In this document: one piece after another, positions 25,687-37,357 of the stretch
Layout: each line of letters begins with the position of its first letter
Numbering within the stretch: the first letter of the stretch is position 1
Source: Eopsaltria australis
Taxonomy: Eukaryota > Chordata > Aves > Passeriformes > Petroicidae
Assembly (NCBI GenBank): GCA_034509425.1
Contig: JAVTVJ010000946.1
Coordinates: 62,001 to 126,000, forward strand
Length of the DNA stretch: 64,000 nt
Direction of reading: 5' to 3'
Position numbers and translations under genes: made by a program
The notes under the pieces: model-generated
Told to the model about the DNA's origin: nothing
Database searches by the model: none
Seen by the model: only the letters and a program-made list of their open reading frames with translations

Positions 25687-28600
25687 GTAAGAAAGGCTAA
25701 TCTCACTGTGAGCAACTCTCTTAACTTTAAGACAATTTAATTACAAGATGTAGGTACAGGGGATGGCCTAGTCCACACTGCTGAGAGATCGGAAATTGGT
25801 TTTGGTTATGCTGGACTTTAATTTCTTTCAGACTCTTTAATGAGACTTTTATTTTATGGATTTTTATCTATATTTATGCATAGATTACACCTTCTCTATT
25901 TCTGTAGAAGACACATGCCTGTTATTTGTGGTGCAAAATTGTGGTGAAAAAGGAAGACAGTTTGTTTGAGGTATTAAGAGATAGAAGGAAACTTGTTGGA
26001 AACTGATAAGGTACCAAATGGCACTGAAATACAAAGCGTAACTCTTGTTTATGTGGTGCCACACTGCACCCAGCAGTCCTGGTTATCTCTTGACCTGGGC
26101 TTCTGGACTTTGTCCTTGTTGAAACCAAGGTACAAGGCTTGTTCTTTGCTCATATCCTGCTGCAACTTCGGGTTGTGGCCAGGGCACATCACTAGATCCA
26201 AGAGGTCAAGAGTGCTTTTAATTTCATTCACATGAAGGCAGGTGAATATTTTGAGTTTTAGTCTCTTTTCATTTAGATAGAAATACTTGAATGTTTTCAT
26301 TAGCAGGAATTCATTTAGAAATAAAGATGTTGTAATGCAAACACTGAATGAAGCTTTTCGCAAAATGATGGCCATGATAGCTTTTTGAGTGTGAGTAATG
26401 CGACAATAATTGTGCAAAATGGAAGTTGTATGATTGTGACAACATTCTCTGTTCCTGCTATTCTTAGTTGTTTGTCTCTCTTCTAAGGCTTTGCTTCTAA
26501 GGCTTCCAAGGGCTTTGTAAGCCCTAAGAGCAATATTAAAAACAGTAATACAGCTATCGCCAAGTTCAGAATTAACTTGGTCCACTGAACCAGTGAAGTC
26601 TTGCCATTATTTGTCATGTTTTATGATAGATTTAAATTATTATAAACTTCTTAAATTAACTCACTGCATAACAAAAACCCATAATTTCTTACACATGTTA
26701 ATTCTCCTAGTGTTCAGTTTTGACTGCACAGTTGCAAGCCTCAGTGAGATGTCTTTTTATTATAAACTTAATTTTCAGGCATTATGCACTGCAAATGTGC
26801 AATTTATTAGGAGGAAAAAGGCAGGGGATAAACCAGAAATGCTTATGCCAATGTACATTTTCACCATAGTGAAAGTTCTATGGGAAGACTTTCAGGGTCT
26901 GGCCTGGTTCTTGTTGAAGCTGGTGAGAGGGCTTCCATTCCTTTCCACTGGAAAAGAAACAAAGACTGATGCATGTTCTTTTAAAAGATTACTGATTTTT
27001 TTTCTTTTTTGAATATTTTACACCCACCAATTAGCTGGAACAACACCAATTGTTCAATGCCTTCATCATTTTCCTTGGCCAACACTGTGAGGAAAGAAGC
27101 TGATGTGTGGTTTCTCATGATATTTTACCTTGAGCTTGAGTCTACAGAAGACTAGAAAACATGTTTGCTGAGTGCTGCATAGAAGGAGCAGTTTCTGGAA
27201 GCAGCTGACATTCTAATATTATCTCACTACTCAGTGTATTTTCTTCTAAGAGAAGGTAGTATTTCTTTAAAAAAAGTACTGCACACATCTTCCTCAGGTC
27301 TTGCAAACAGCTTCAAAGTATAGTCTACTATTATTCCTGCTGTTCCAATGTTCTTATGATTAATTTCATAGGATTTGGGATTTTTTTTTCTGATATTTAT
27401 TTCACTGTTTCAGTAACAGTTTTGGAAAATCAAGTTACAGGTTTATGTTGGGCTATTTTACTTCCTCTCATTCAGATTTTGCTGTAGGTCAAACTAATAT
27501 ATCATTGGCCTCTTCATTTTTTCAGGTGGGAAACTGGATAATGACCTCATATCCTCAGTTACAGTGTTACATTTTCCCTAAGCTCTTTGACAATGTGGGG
27601 GGTTTTTTTGTTAAAATCACAGTTTCCATGTCTCAAAACCTACTCCCATCCTTTGACATCTGTGCAGATTTTGTTCCTTGTTGAATATTGTCCAAGCAAA
27701 AATCCAGAACATAAAGCCAGAATAAAAAAGACAGCACCTAGAGTTTTTCCTCAGTAGAGCAATTTTGGAATCAGAAGAGCTTTGTCTGGTGGGAAGCATG
27801 AAGTATCAAGTGCCTTATAATGAATAGAGCTAAAGTGAAATTGAATGAGATCTTCCATGTGATTGCTTGATTGTTTCTCTGCAAGGTGACTCTGAGAATG
27901 ATGATCATATAGTAGGTTTTTTTAACGTATCTCTGGACTCCGTTCAAGATGCTGTAAGATGTGTTTTTCCTATGACCCCACTGGGGACATTCCTAGTGAA
28001 TTCAGTGCAGTTTTGTTTCTCTCTATGAATTGGTTACAATGAGACCCAATAGCGCAAAGGTTTAATGCTGCTTTTTTTTCAACAGATTTCCTAAGACAAA
28101 GTGCCACATCTTGTGTTTGAAGAGCAATGGGGTGGCCTAGTTCAGGGATGATGATGGTACTGTTCCCTAAAGGGTCTGAGTAAGCTGTCCCCTCTGTCCT
28201 TCCTGAAGACAGAGATTTCATGAGACTGTAAATAGAGACACCACCTAGAGTTCCAGTTGTCCACTGGAATAATTTCACCAGGGAACTGGTAGATTTCCCA
28301 GTGATTCAGCAGGACAGGGTGCTGGGCCATCTTGTTTAGACTGTGCTTTTTCTAAGAAAGGTTGGTCCCTTCCAACCTGATACTCCAGGCTTTGTCACAT
28401 CTCTGCAAGTAGAAAAAGCATTTGCTGAGTGATATTTAGGAGACTCCACCTATTCCACTGTCTGATTTTCCTATTATGCTGTAGCCAGTCCTCTCCATTT
28501 CATGGATGAAGCCCCATCTTTTCTTTACATCACTCCTGACAGACAGTTCTTCTCTGAAGAGGCACAGTATGTGACATGGGCTGACTTTTCATTCCTCTGT

Positions 28601-30109
28601 GGTCCTATGGATACAATTCCTGTGCAACGTTTCAAGATCTCACTCTATGAGACAGGTGCGTGGAGTAGTGCACTGCAGTGAATTTCAAAATGCGTCCACT
28701 GAGAAAAATGTTACTTTTGAAATACATGTTCTTTAAAAAAAAACTAGAGAGAGGGAGAAAGACACTTCACCTGTGTGCTTAGATTTTTTTCTTTGTTGGC
28801 AAAGAAATCTTGTCCCCTCTTCTGTGTAGAGTAGATTTTTAATATTTTTTTTTAATCTGAAAGTTTATAGTTCCTTAATTTTACTTCAGCTTTAGGAGAG
28901 CATTCTATTTCAGAGTCTGAAAAATCCACTTAACAGAGCTGATACCACTTTCCTATCAAAGAATGCAGAGTGTTGCAGTGTCCTGAGTGTGGAAAAAGAA
29001 TAAAAAGCTATTGCTACTTTTTACCATTTTACTTCTACTGGAATCACCTCCTGGCTTATGTTGTTTTGCTGAAGATGCATGACAGCAATAGGCACTTTGC
29101 TAACCATTGTTAGCTGCTGCTCAGTGCAGAGAAATATTTTCAGTACAGTTGAGAAATAGCACGGTAAGCTTGCTGGCAGGGACAGTAAATGTGGTGTAGG
29201 GCAGAGTCATATCTTTATTAAATGAGCTCACCTATGGCATGAGATTTTATAGCAATAGTATAAACCCAGCATATTTACTGTAATAACAGTAAAAGAGTGA
29301 TAATGTATAGCATTAATCCCTCCCTGTTCTTCAAGGGCACATAGGAATCTCTCAGCTAACCCAGCACTGGTTTTAGACAGAGTAGGTCAGGAGATTCCAT
29401 TGCTGAACATCATTTCCAGCTGTAGCCAGTTCCTACATTTCAGACAGTGTCCAAAGCCAATATCCAAAGTATCCATTTCAGACAGTATCCAAAGCTGTGG
29501 ATAACATTCCTGCTGCTTCTCACAACAGCTTTTGCCAAGCAACAGGTGAGTGAAGTTAGCAGGGCCAGACCAGCACAGGATTAACAGTGAGGTTGTGGTT
29601 TCTTTGAATGCAGTAATTGCCCATGATTCCTTCGTGAACGTGTACCTGAAACACTTGTGTGGAGTACGACTATTGTTGATAACCAGTCATGCTGCTTATG
29701 GTCTCTGGGGTTTTACTTCTGATGAGTAATGCAATGTTCTCGGTATTAGCAGGGAGGTCAGTTTGGATATGAACTCATTCTTCTTCCTCACTCCCAGAGC
29801 TCTTGCTAACATCTCTTGACTAGGATTGCCTGGGAGGGCTGAAGGTGAAGGCAGAGTTCAGCTTTTTCCTAATTGGAATTCTCTTGCACCAGATTCCCAC
29901 ACTGATCAAACTGTCTCAGAATCTTAAGTCTGGCAGGGAAAGGACAGGACACAAAAACGAAAGACACGTGCTCCCTTTTGGGCCACTGGAAGAAAATTTA
30001 GGTCCTGGATATTAATTAACTCTCTTTTTCTAGCAGTTGCTGCCCCTTTGGGTTGATGCCTTTTTCTGAGCCCTAAAATCATGGTTAGGTGATAAAATCA
30101 GCTAACTTT
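25687..30109 (+). other. ITGA9 intron, part 5
   Basis: Starts at the GTAAGA donor. It holds a 178-residue minus-strand ORF (26049-26585) and a 139-residue plus-strand ORF (26593-27012), but neither shows a domain and both look like chance. An imperfect duplication lies at 29436-29495. Confidence 0.6.
29436..29495 (+). repeat. Short tandem duplication, period ~38 bp
   Basis: CATTTCAGACAGTGTCCAAA is repeated as CATTTCAGACAGTATCCAAA 38 bases later, with a partial extra TATCCAAAG between them. Confidence 0.7.
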
Positions 30110-30484
30110 ATAAAGAGTCCCCTCAGGTGCACAAGATACAGAAATGCGCTGAAGATGCACATGTGACATAAAGTGAGTATAGTTTTACAAGTTTGGCAAA
30201 TTAGCATAATTGACAAGAATTCCCAGTTAAACACACAAGTGATGAGGTAATTCCCCCCTTTGGTTCGAGCCCTTATTCCTCGTTAGTTGTTTTTGGGAAA
30301 GTGGCGCTCAGCCTTGGTTCTCAGGAGAAGCAAGATTAGGACTGGGAACTAGGAATGTGTTTTGTCTTTCTGTCTAAGAGTAAGTAAAATGCTAGCTACA
30401 AATCTATTTAGTGATACAATAATGGGCTACAGAGTTACAGGTATATGTGAAGAATACATAAAAGCAAAAATCAATTTGGCATCA
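30110..30484 (-). repeat. LTR-like interspersed repeat, copy 2
   Basis: Same family and orientation as 5071-5504, ending in TTTGGCATCA. Shared blocks include GGCAAATTAGCATAATTGAC, GATGAGGTAATTCC and TTTTGTCTTTCTGTCTAAG. It is shorter than copy 1 through several small deletions. The left edge is approximate. Confidence 0.55.
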
Positions 30485-31082
30485 GGGTCCCCTGGCAGAC
30501 AAGTTAACATGATCAGTCTCAATTCACATCCAGCTTGTTAGCAGAAACCTTTTAAAGCCTGCTAGCAGAAATCATTATATTAGTGTTTTGATATAATCCA
30601 GCTTATTTTACATGTAGTATGTTGGACTAGCTCTGGACAGAGGGTCAGAGGAGAGTGTTGCCAAGTAGTGCGGAAGCTCTGACCCCTTGCACAAGTGCAT
30701 CTGGAAGATTGCCCAAGCCATATATCACTTACATGAAGAGATTTGAACCCTTTGCCAGGAAAGCAGAAGCTTTTATTGCCAGGGCCTGGGAATATGACTA
30801 GTGTGAAGTAGCCATGCTATATAGTGCCTCTCTGTTTTTGCAAGTCTAATGGTCAACTACTGCTCCAGAGTGCACCAAAATGTTTTGTATCCCTGGGGTA
30901 AAATTGTCCACTTTCCTAACTGGGAATAAAAAAAGGTGTGTAGCTCAAGATATCAGACTTCATTGTTTATTTTAATTTTCTTTTTCTGTGAATGCTCACT
31001 GAAACCCACAACTTTTCTGCTTCCCTAGGGATAAGTAAGGAGCAGTGCTTTTTCAGGTCAGGGGATGTAAGAGTTATGTAAT
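30485..31082 (+). other. ITGA9 intron between repeats
   Basis: Non-coding. No feature was recognised. It ends with GTAAT, the left target duplication of the next LTR. Confidence 0.6.
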
Positions 31083-32007
31083 TGTCTTGGTTTGAAAGAC
31101 GTGTCTACTAAGGAAGGTAGGAGCCTCCCTTGGAATGGAAAATGTAACCCCTTTCCCTCCAAATTATCATAAATTTGAAATCAAGGGGCTCTCAGGCAAA
31201 GATATGAGAATAGGAATAACAGTTCTTTAAGAGTATCTAAAACAAAGCTAACAAATAACAACAACTATGGCATTAACCACAAACAGAACCAGAAACCCGG
31301 TGGCAGCCTGCTTGGCCTCAGGCACTTTTCCCTTTTGGTGCAGTTCCAGTCATAGTCGGCAGGGGCGCCGGTGGCTCCCTGTGGGCAGGGCGGGTGCGAT
31401 GGTTCCCCCGCTGCTGCAGGGGACACTCTGGCGTGAGCTCAGGTAACACGTGGTAATGGCAGCTGTGCCCGGGGTTGGGAGGGATGGAAGAGAGGCTTTG
31501 CATCACAAACCCCCAGGGCTGTCGATGTCGGTGGCCCAGCAGTATTCTCGGAAACATCAAATTGCGACAGCAGGACGTCTGGGCAGGCAGAGGGTGCAAA
31601 GCTACAATGTAGCAAAACGCAGAGACCGGTGCTGGTGGGGTGGGGCAGTAGCAGCTTGGCTCCTGGCACTGCAGGAAGAGGGAGAAAAACTCACAGCAGG
31701 AAGAGAAAGCTCTGTACTGGCTCCTCCGTGGCAGCAGACAATAGCCCGTGCTGGCTCTTTGCTGGCAGTGGATCCCCCTCAGCTAACAGCAGCTGTGAGT
31801 GTCCCACTCCAAAATTCCTGAGAGAGCCAGCAGCTGCCCAGCCCCTGCTTTTGCCCCCTGAGAGAAACTCCCCCTGCCCTGTGAAGGAGAAGGCTTTGGC
31901 CATCCTCTGTTGTTCTCTTAAGTATCTAGCTGTCACAGTTCCTTAGCAACTTATGGGGGAAAAATTCCTTAAGAAAAAAACAAAAGAAAGAAATCCAAAC
32001 TCCGGAG
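31083..32007 (-). mobile_element. Solo LTR, ~900 bp family, copy B
   Basis: Starts TGTCTTGGTTTGAAAGACGT and is collinear with copies A and C. GTAAT occurs at 31078-31082 and again at 32008-32012, which places the right end after AACTCCGGAG. Copies A and C end in the AACA/TGTT form, so the last bases here are unusual. The orientation is antisense to ITGA9. Confidence 0.88.
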
Positions 32008-32560
32008 GTAATATACCCCTACTCACAGCAGACAGGAGTTGAAGGCTAGACTGTTGATCCAACCTTTCCACTTGGGATTCACGTATCATTCCTATCATCA
32101 GGGAACGAGCATTGTAGATTTGGTTTATTAGTGTAGTTAGTAGCAATTTGAGCCTTTCAAATTTTTCTCCTATGCTATGATTTATCATATAGATCTGAGA
32201 GATATTGATATTTGGGGCTTATATGGAGTTTATTTATATAACTATATAGATATATAGATATATAGAGCTATACATCATTTTTTATTACTTTAAACTTTTT
32301 TCCCCTGGCAAATTAACTAAATTAATAGAATGAAAAATCCTCATGTCTTTTGGGATAAGCCTAATTGGAAGTGGTTTAGAAGCTGTGATTTTGCAGAACA
32401 TTAAATCTTGTTCTGCTCAGTGTTGGAAGAACCTGTGTGAGTTTGATTGTTACACACATTAAGAAGTTTTATGCTAATCATGTGGGGCTGTGCTTTGGGT
32501 TACACAGTGTGGAAAGTGTTTGTCCTAGAAGCAGATCATAATGATTTTAATTTGACTGTT

Positions 32561-32599
32561 TATCTTGGACATCTTTTCCAACTTTGATAATTCTATGAT

Positions 32600-32600
<1 letters not shown>
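32561..32600 (+). mobile_element. CR1 3' tail fragment
   Basis: CATCTTTTCCAACTTTGATA then ATTCTATGATC matches the conserved CR1 3' end seen complete at 39280. It runs directly into a TA microsatellite that probably grew from the tail repeat. Confidence 0.6.

Positions 32601-32601
<1 letters not shown>

Positions 32602-32640
<39 letters not shown>
32602..32640 (+). repeat. (TA)n microsatellite
   Basis: About 19 uninterrupted TA units follow the CR1 tail. A looser TAGATA-type tract lies upstream at 32236-32272. Confidence 0.95.
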
Positions 32641-32642
<2 letters not shown>

Positions 32643-35413
32643 TGGTTTTGAGGGAGATCCTGGGATGCTTTGTGTGGCTCAAATCATTAAGGAAGGTTTT
32701 ATGTGATTGCCTAGTTCTGCCCTTCTTATAGGTCTACCAGGGGAATGATTTTCTAAAGGAAGCACAGCTCTGTGGATGAATACAGTCATGTGAGATGTAC
32801 TTTCTGTACGGGTTTAGAAGACAGCTTGTGCTATAGCAAAGACCATTTACAGTGAATCCTGACCTACCTGCTGATGTAGATCATCATACTGAACAGATGT
32901 ACCATGCAATGTGTCAGTTCTCCATATCTGGGCATCAGCAGAGGTCCTGGTTTCCATCCAGGTGAGGGAGGGAAGAGGAGATCCAAAGCACTTAACTTAT
33001 AAGAATTCTTCAAGGAGGTGGAAAAGGGCTTCATGAGCCGCAGGCAGTAGCTGTTCACTCTGTTTCAGTGGCCCATAACTCACCAGCTAAGCTGCTTCTC
33101 CCTGCACATTTTCAGGAGCTGCACAGAGCTGGGAGCCAGCAGTGCCAAGTCATGGGAGAGGGCTTTGGCAAAGAGATTTAGCTGCTTCTGTTGCTGAGAT
33201 CCAGCCACCCCAATCTAGACTATTGTTTTGATAAACTGCATTACTAAGAGAAAGGTAAAAACCCTTCACAGAGGATAGAGCCCAGTATATAGTGAGCTCA
33301 ATATACTTATCTTAGATATGCTTATTTAAAGGTTATGCTGTCCCTATGGATCCCAAAGACCACCAGTGACTTTCCTGTGTCCCAGTGTCTCTCTTCATTA
33401 TCATGTTTTGCTCTTAAACTCAGTGGACAAAGGTTTGAGGTAAAAAATCTATGGGACAGGCTTCATCTCCTGTGTTTTTAGGATGAGGCTTAAAATCGTC
33501 TGAACTTTGACATCCTCTGCAAAAGACCTAAATAATAATTTATTTGCACAGCTTTCAGTGGCTTTCATTACAGCAAGAAATGGGGGGTTATTTTTGTTGT
33601 TACTTGAAGCCTAAAGTGAGTTTCTCGTATGAAAGGTCACTTCTGTTTTGGCAGGAGTTTCTCTTGGTCACTTTTCAAATAGGCACCTCTGTTGCTGTCA
33701 GAAGATAAATGACACCCCTCATATAAAATCCAATAGAATTGCAAACAAATTTATGTATCTATCTTTACAGTATATATAAGTATATATTATATGTATAATA
33801 TGCATGTGTATATATATTTATACATATTTGCATTGCTTAGTCCTTCAGAATGTTGTAGTCATGGTCTTCTGTGGCTGGAAGTAGTGCCAATTCTTTCACC
33901 TAGTAGTTTAGTTTTCTCCTGTGAAGTGGATAGGATAAAACTCAAACCCTCTTTAATCTTACTAAGCACAAGACACGATCATGTGGCGTACTTCAGGTAT
34001 TGCCTCTCTGAAGTCAGAGACAGTTTCGCTGTAGAAAGACTAAAAAAAGCTGCACAGTCAAAAACGTGAGGAAGACTGTGAAAAGTTTTTAGCTGAAAAT
34101 CAAAGGAGGGGACAGTGCTGCTTAAGAAATCACAAACTTTCCTTTCTGTGGCTTTTGTATCAATCTGTGTTCCTGTTAACAGAAGCAGGCACATTAAACC
34201 CCATCTGAAAGAGGCCCCAAATCTAGTTTAGTTTGTGGTTTTGGGGCTTTTTTTGAAAGAGAGCTTCCTGTGGCGTTTCATCAAAACCAGAGGCATTGAG
34301 CACAGCAGGAAGAATGAGAAGTATTTCAGCTGGCTTCGTTGCATGCTTTGGGGGTAGGGGACCTCCTCTTCACTGTGGACCCCCCATGAAGGCAGGCTGC
34401 AGGGGATGCCGAGTCAGGCACATTCCCACATGGCAGCAGTTTTGCAGCCTACCTTTGGGAGGAGGCCAGAAAACCTGCACTTGACTTTTGGCCATAACAA
34501 TCTGCAGACACAGTGAATTCCACTTAGCAAGGGAAAAGGAGGAGTACACTAAAAATCTGTGCTATAAAGTATTGTGGTATGTCTTAAAGCCTTACAAGTG
34601 ATCTTCTAAGCTTTTATTTTGAAGAAAGGAAAATATATTTTAAATAAGCCTCTTTCAATATCCAAGTGCAGTATCTTTGCATTTCAGCATTTTCCCTAGG
34701 TTGCGAGGTATTCATGATGTTAAAAGGGTTTTTGGGGAAGATATCCTAATTTATATTGTGTTTGAGTTTCTGAAAGAGGAAGACCAAGATCCCCAAACCT
34801 ATGTGTGTTTCAAAGAGGCATTTCCTGGGAATTCAGATTTGGTTTTGGTTGTTGGGGGATTTTATGTTTAGCTAAGATTTATAAATTCCAGGAAAATGTC
34901 CAGTGCCAAGCTCATTATCATTGCTATTACCTTAATGTTATTCTTTACACTTGAAAATTACTACCACTGAAGGATGGAAAGGATGGAAGGGTAGGGTAAG
35001 GCTTGATTTTATTGATTGTATTTTTCCTCATTATGTATTTGGTTTTAATTGTGAGGTTGGGGGGGGTGCGTTAAATTATTTGTGAGGTTTTTAGTTTATT
35101 TTTTCAAACTTTGTGTAGTTGATGACACTTGAATTTATTTTCTGAACTTGTCATGAATTTAAGCATTTCACTGTACCACTAAGAGTGAATAGCTGTGTTG
35201 TAGTTGAATACACCAATACTCATAATTGAAGCCCTATACACAGAAGATTGTCTTACAGTATATCTGGGCATATATTATCCATGCTTTCAGAAGTACCACT
35301 AGAAAATGAATATTGGCTAATTTGTTTGATTTCTGCCTTTTGATTCCTGCTTTTGATCTTTCGAGCAGCATGTTTTAAAGATATGTTTTTCTTGTTAAAT
35401 AACAAGATTTGCG
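32641..35413 (+). other. ITGA9 intron, part 6
   Basis: Non-coding. A TA-rich tract is at 33769-33829. No exon or named repeat was seen. Confidence 0.6.
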
Positions 35414-36446
35414 TGGTAGCAGGAAGGGCTACAGGAGTGGCTTCTCACAGAAGCTTCTGGAAGCTTCCCCCATGTCCAATGTCAGTCGACTTCAAGACAG
35501 ACCCGCTGCTGGTCAAGGCCAAGGCAATCAGATCTTTAAGCAGGAAAAGAGTTATCATGCAGAAGTAATTGTGGCCAGAGAAGAGCGAGAACATGTGAGA
35601 GGAACAACTCTGCAGACACCAAGGTGAGTGGAAGAGGAGGGGCAAGAAGTGCTCTAAATGCCGGAGCTGAGATTTTCCTGCAGCCTGTGGTACAGACCAT
35701 GATGAAGCATCTGGGCCCCTGCAGCCCATGGAGGAGACCCACACTGGAGCAAGTGGATGCCCGAAAGGCTGTGACCCCATGGGAAGCACATGCTGGGATA
35801 GTCTCCTGAAAGGGATCTGCAGACCCATGGAGAAAGGAGCCCACACTAGAGCAGGATTCCTGGTAGGACTTGTGATCCTGTGGGGGATCCACAATTGTAG
35901 CAGACAGTTTGAAGGACTGCACACTGTGGAAGGGACCCATAATGGAGCAGTTCATGAAGAACTGTAGCCCATGAGAAGGACTTACGGTGGAGAAGTTCAT
36001 GGAGAACAGTTTCCTGTAGGAGGGACCCCATGCTGTAGCAGGGGAAGGACTCCTCTCCCTGGGCAGGACACAACAGCAGAAATAGCATGTGACGAGCTGA
36101 CCATAAGTCCCATTCCCCATCTCCCTGTGCCACTCAGAGAGCAAGAGTTAGAGCCCTAGAAGGAGGGAGGGGTAGGGGGAAGGTTTTTTTTTAAGATTTG
36201 TTTTACTTCTCATTATCCTGCTCTGATTTTGATTAGTAATAAATTCAATTCATTTTTCCACTCAATTTATTTCCCCACAGTTGAGATTGTTTTGCCAGTG
36301 ATGGTTATAGATGAGTAATCTCTCCCAGTCCTTATTCCGCTCATGAACTTTATGTTGTATTTTCTCTCCCTTGCCCAGTTGAGGAGGGTAGTGATATAGT
36401 GTCTTTGGTGGGGCACCTGGCATCCAGCCAGGATCAAGCCACCAGA
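35414..36446 (+). mobile_element. Solo LTR, ~1 kb avian family with internal degenerate repeats
   Basis: Begins near TGGTAGCAGGAAGGGCTACA and ends near CAGGATCAAGCCACCAGA. It contains AAGCTTCCCCCATGTCC, CAACTCTGCAGACACCAAGG, an AATAAA signal at 36238-36243 and AATCTCTCCCAGTCCTTATT, all features of a widespread avian endogenous-retrovirus LTR in the plus orientation. Between about 35690 and 36060 lie degenerate repeats of roughly 45-50 bp, each with a CCATGG/CCCATG core and a TGGAGCAG- or TAGAGCAG-like core. Terminal bases are mutated and no target duplication was found, so this copy is old. It is sense to ITGA9. Confidence 0.8.
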
Positions 36447-37357
36447 ATATTTCTGTCATAATTAAAAAACAACATCTGTGTTAATAGTGCATGCAGCCAC
36501 AATTTAGTAGTGTGAAACATACATGTATGTGTGAGAGCACATGTATATGTATATCTGCATGTGAAGTGACATGAAGGAAAGCTTACCCCAGAGCTCTTTC
36601 TTCTCCCAATGATTTTCCTGTCTCTGATTTTTCCCTGGATTTTTGAAGAGCATGGACTGATACACAAGAATTCACTGTTGTTATTAAGCTTATCGTAATA
36701 TTCCTATGCACAGATAATGAGAGAATAATAAAGATTAAAAAAATATATGTTCACCCACATTTTCTTTTAAATAAAGGTGTAATCAAATGCAATGCATTGA
36801 CAGATTGCAACACGTGTTTTGTATATACATGTCAGGGTATGAAGAATACAGGAACAGTGTATAATTCTGCACATGCTTTTTCTTTAATCTCAAGACTGAA
36901 TTTTCTTTTTTAGATGGTTTCATTATGTCTGGACTGGCATTTAATAAAATTTTTTTCTGCAGTTTTAGACAGAAAAGCCTTTTTGTGGGAATAGCACAAT
37001 CTAAATTCCTGCTGAATTTAGCTAAATGTGTGTCAGAGATACTTTGTGTAATAGTTCTTATGATTACTTTTTAAATATATCAGTGTGGAGTCAGAAACTG
37101 ATTTTTCCCTTAGTTTTCTTTTTCCTAGAAATTTTACTATGTTTTTGTGTGTGGAACTTGGAGGACATGGTTGAGTACATAGAAGTCACCTTATGCTTGT
37201 TACTATATTGGTGTATTTGCTAGCCAGTGCAATGTTTTTAAAAGGCACGTCTTCAAATTTTTATGAGCAAAGGTTTTGTCTTGATTGGCAAACCGATGCT
37301 TTGGTTTATGTGGATCATGTATTTTTCCCATTTTATACTTAAATATCCATTTCTTTC
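36447..37357 (+). other. ITGA9 intron, part 7
   Basis: AT-rich non-coding DNA. No feature was recognised. Confidence 0.6.

Noticed and set aside
26049..26585. 178-residue minus-strand ORF in the ITGA9 intron
   Set aside because: No domain, no splice context and no codon bias; it lies in non-coding sequence and looks like chance.
26593..27012. 139-residue plus-strand ORF
   Set aside because: Hydrophobic composition from AT-rich DNA, no recognisable family.
27970..28278. 102-residue minus-strand ORF with protein-like composition
   Set aside because: No domain recognised and no upstream signals; cannot be supported as a gene.
32602..32640. Possible CRISPR-like or regulatory array
   Set aside because: Simple TA microsatellite in a vertebrate intron.
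35445..36144. Overlapping ORFs of 159 and 202 residues on the minus strand
   Set aside because: They lie antisense inside the solo LTR and come from its degenerate repeats.
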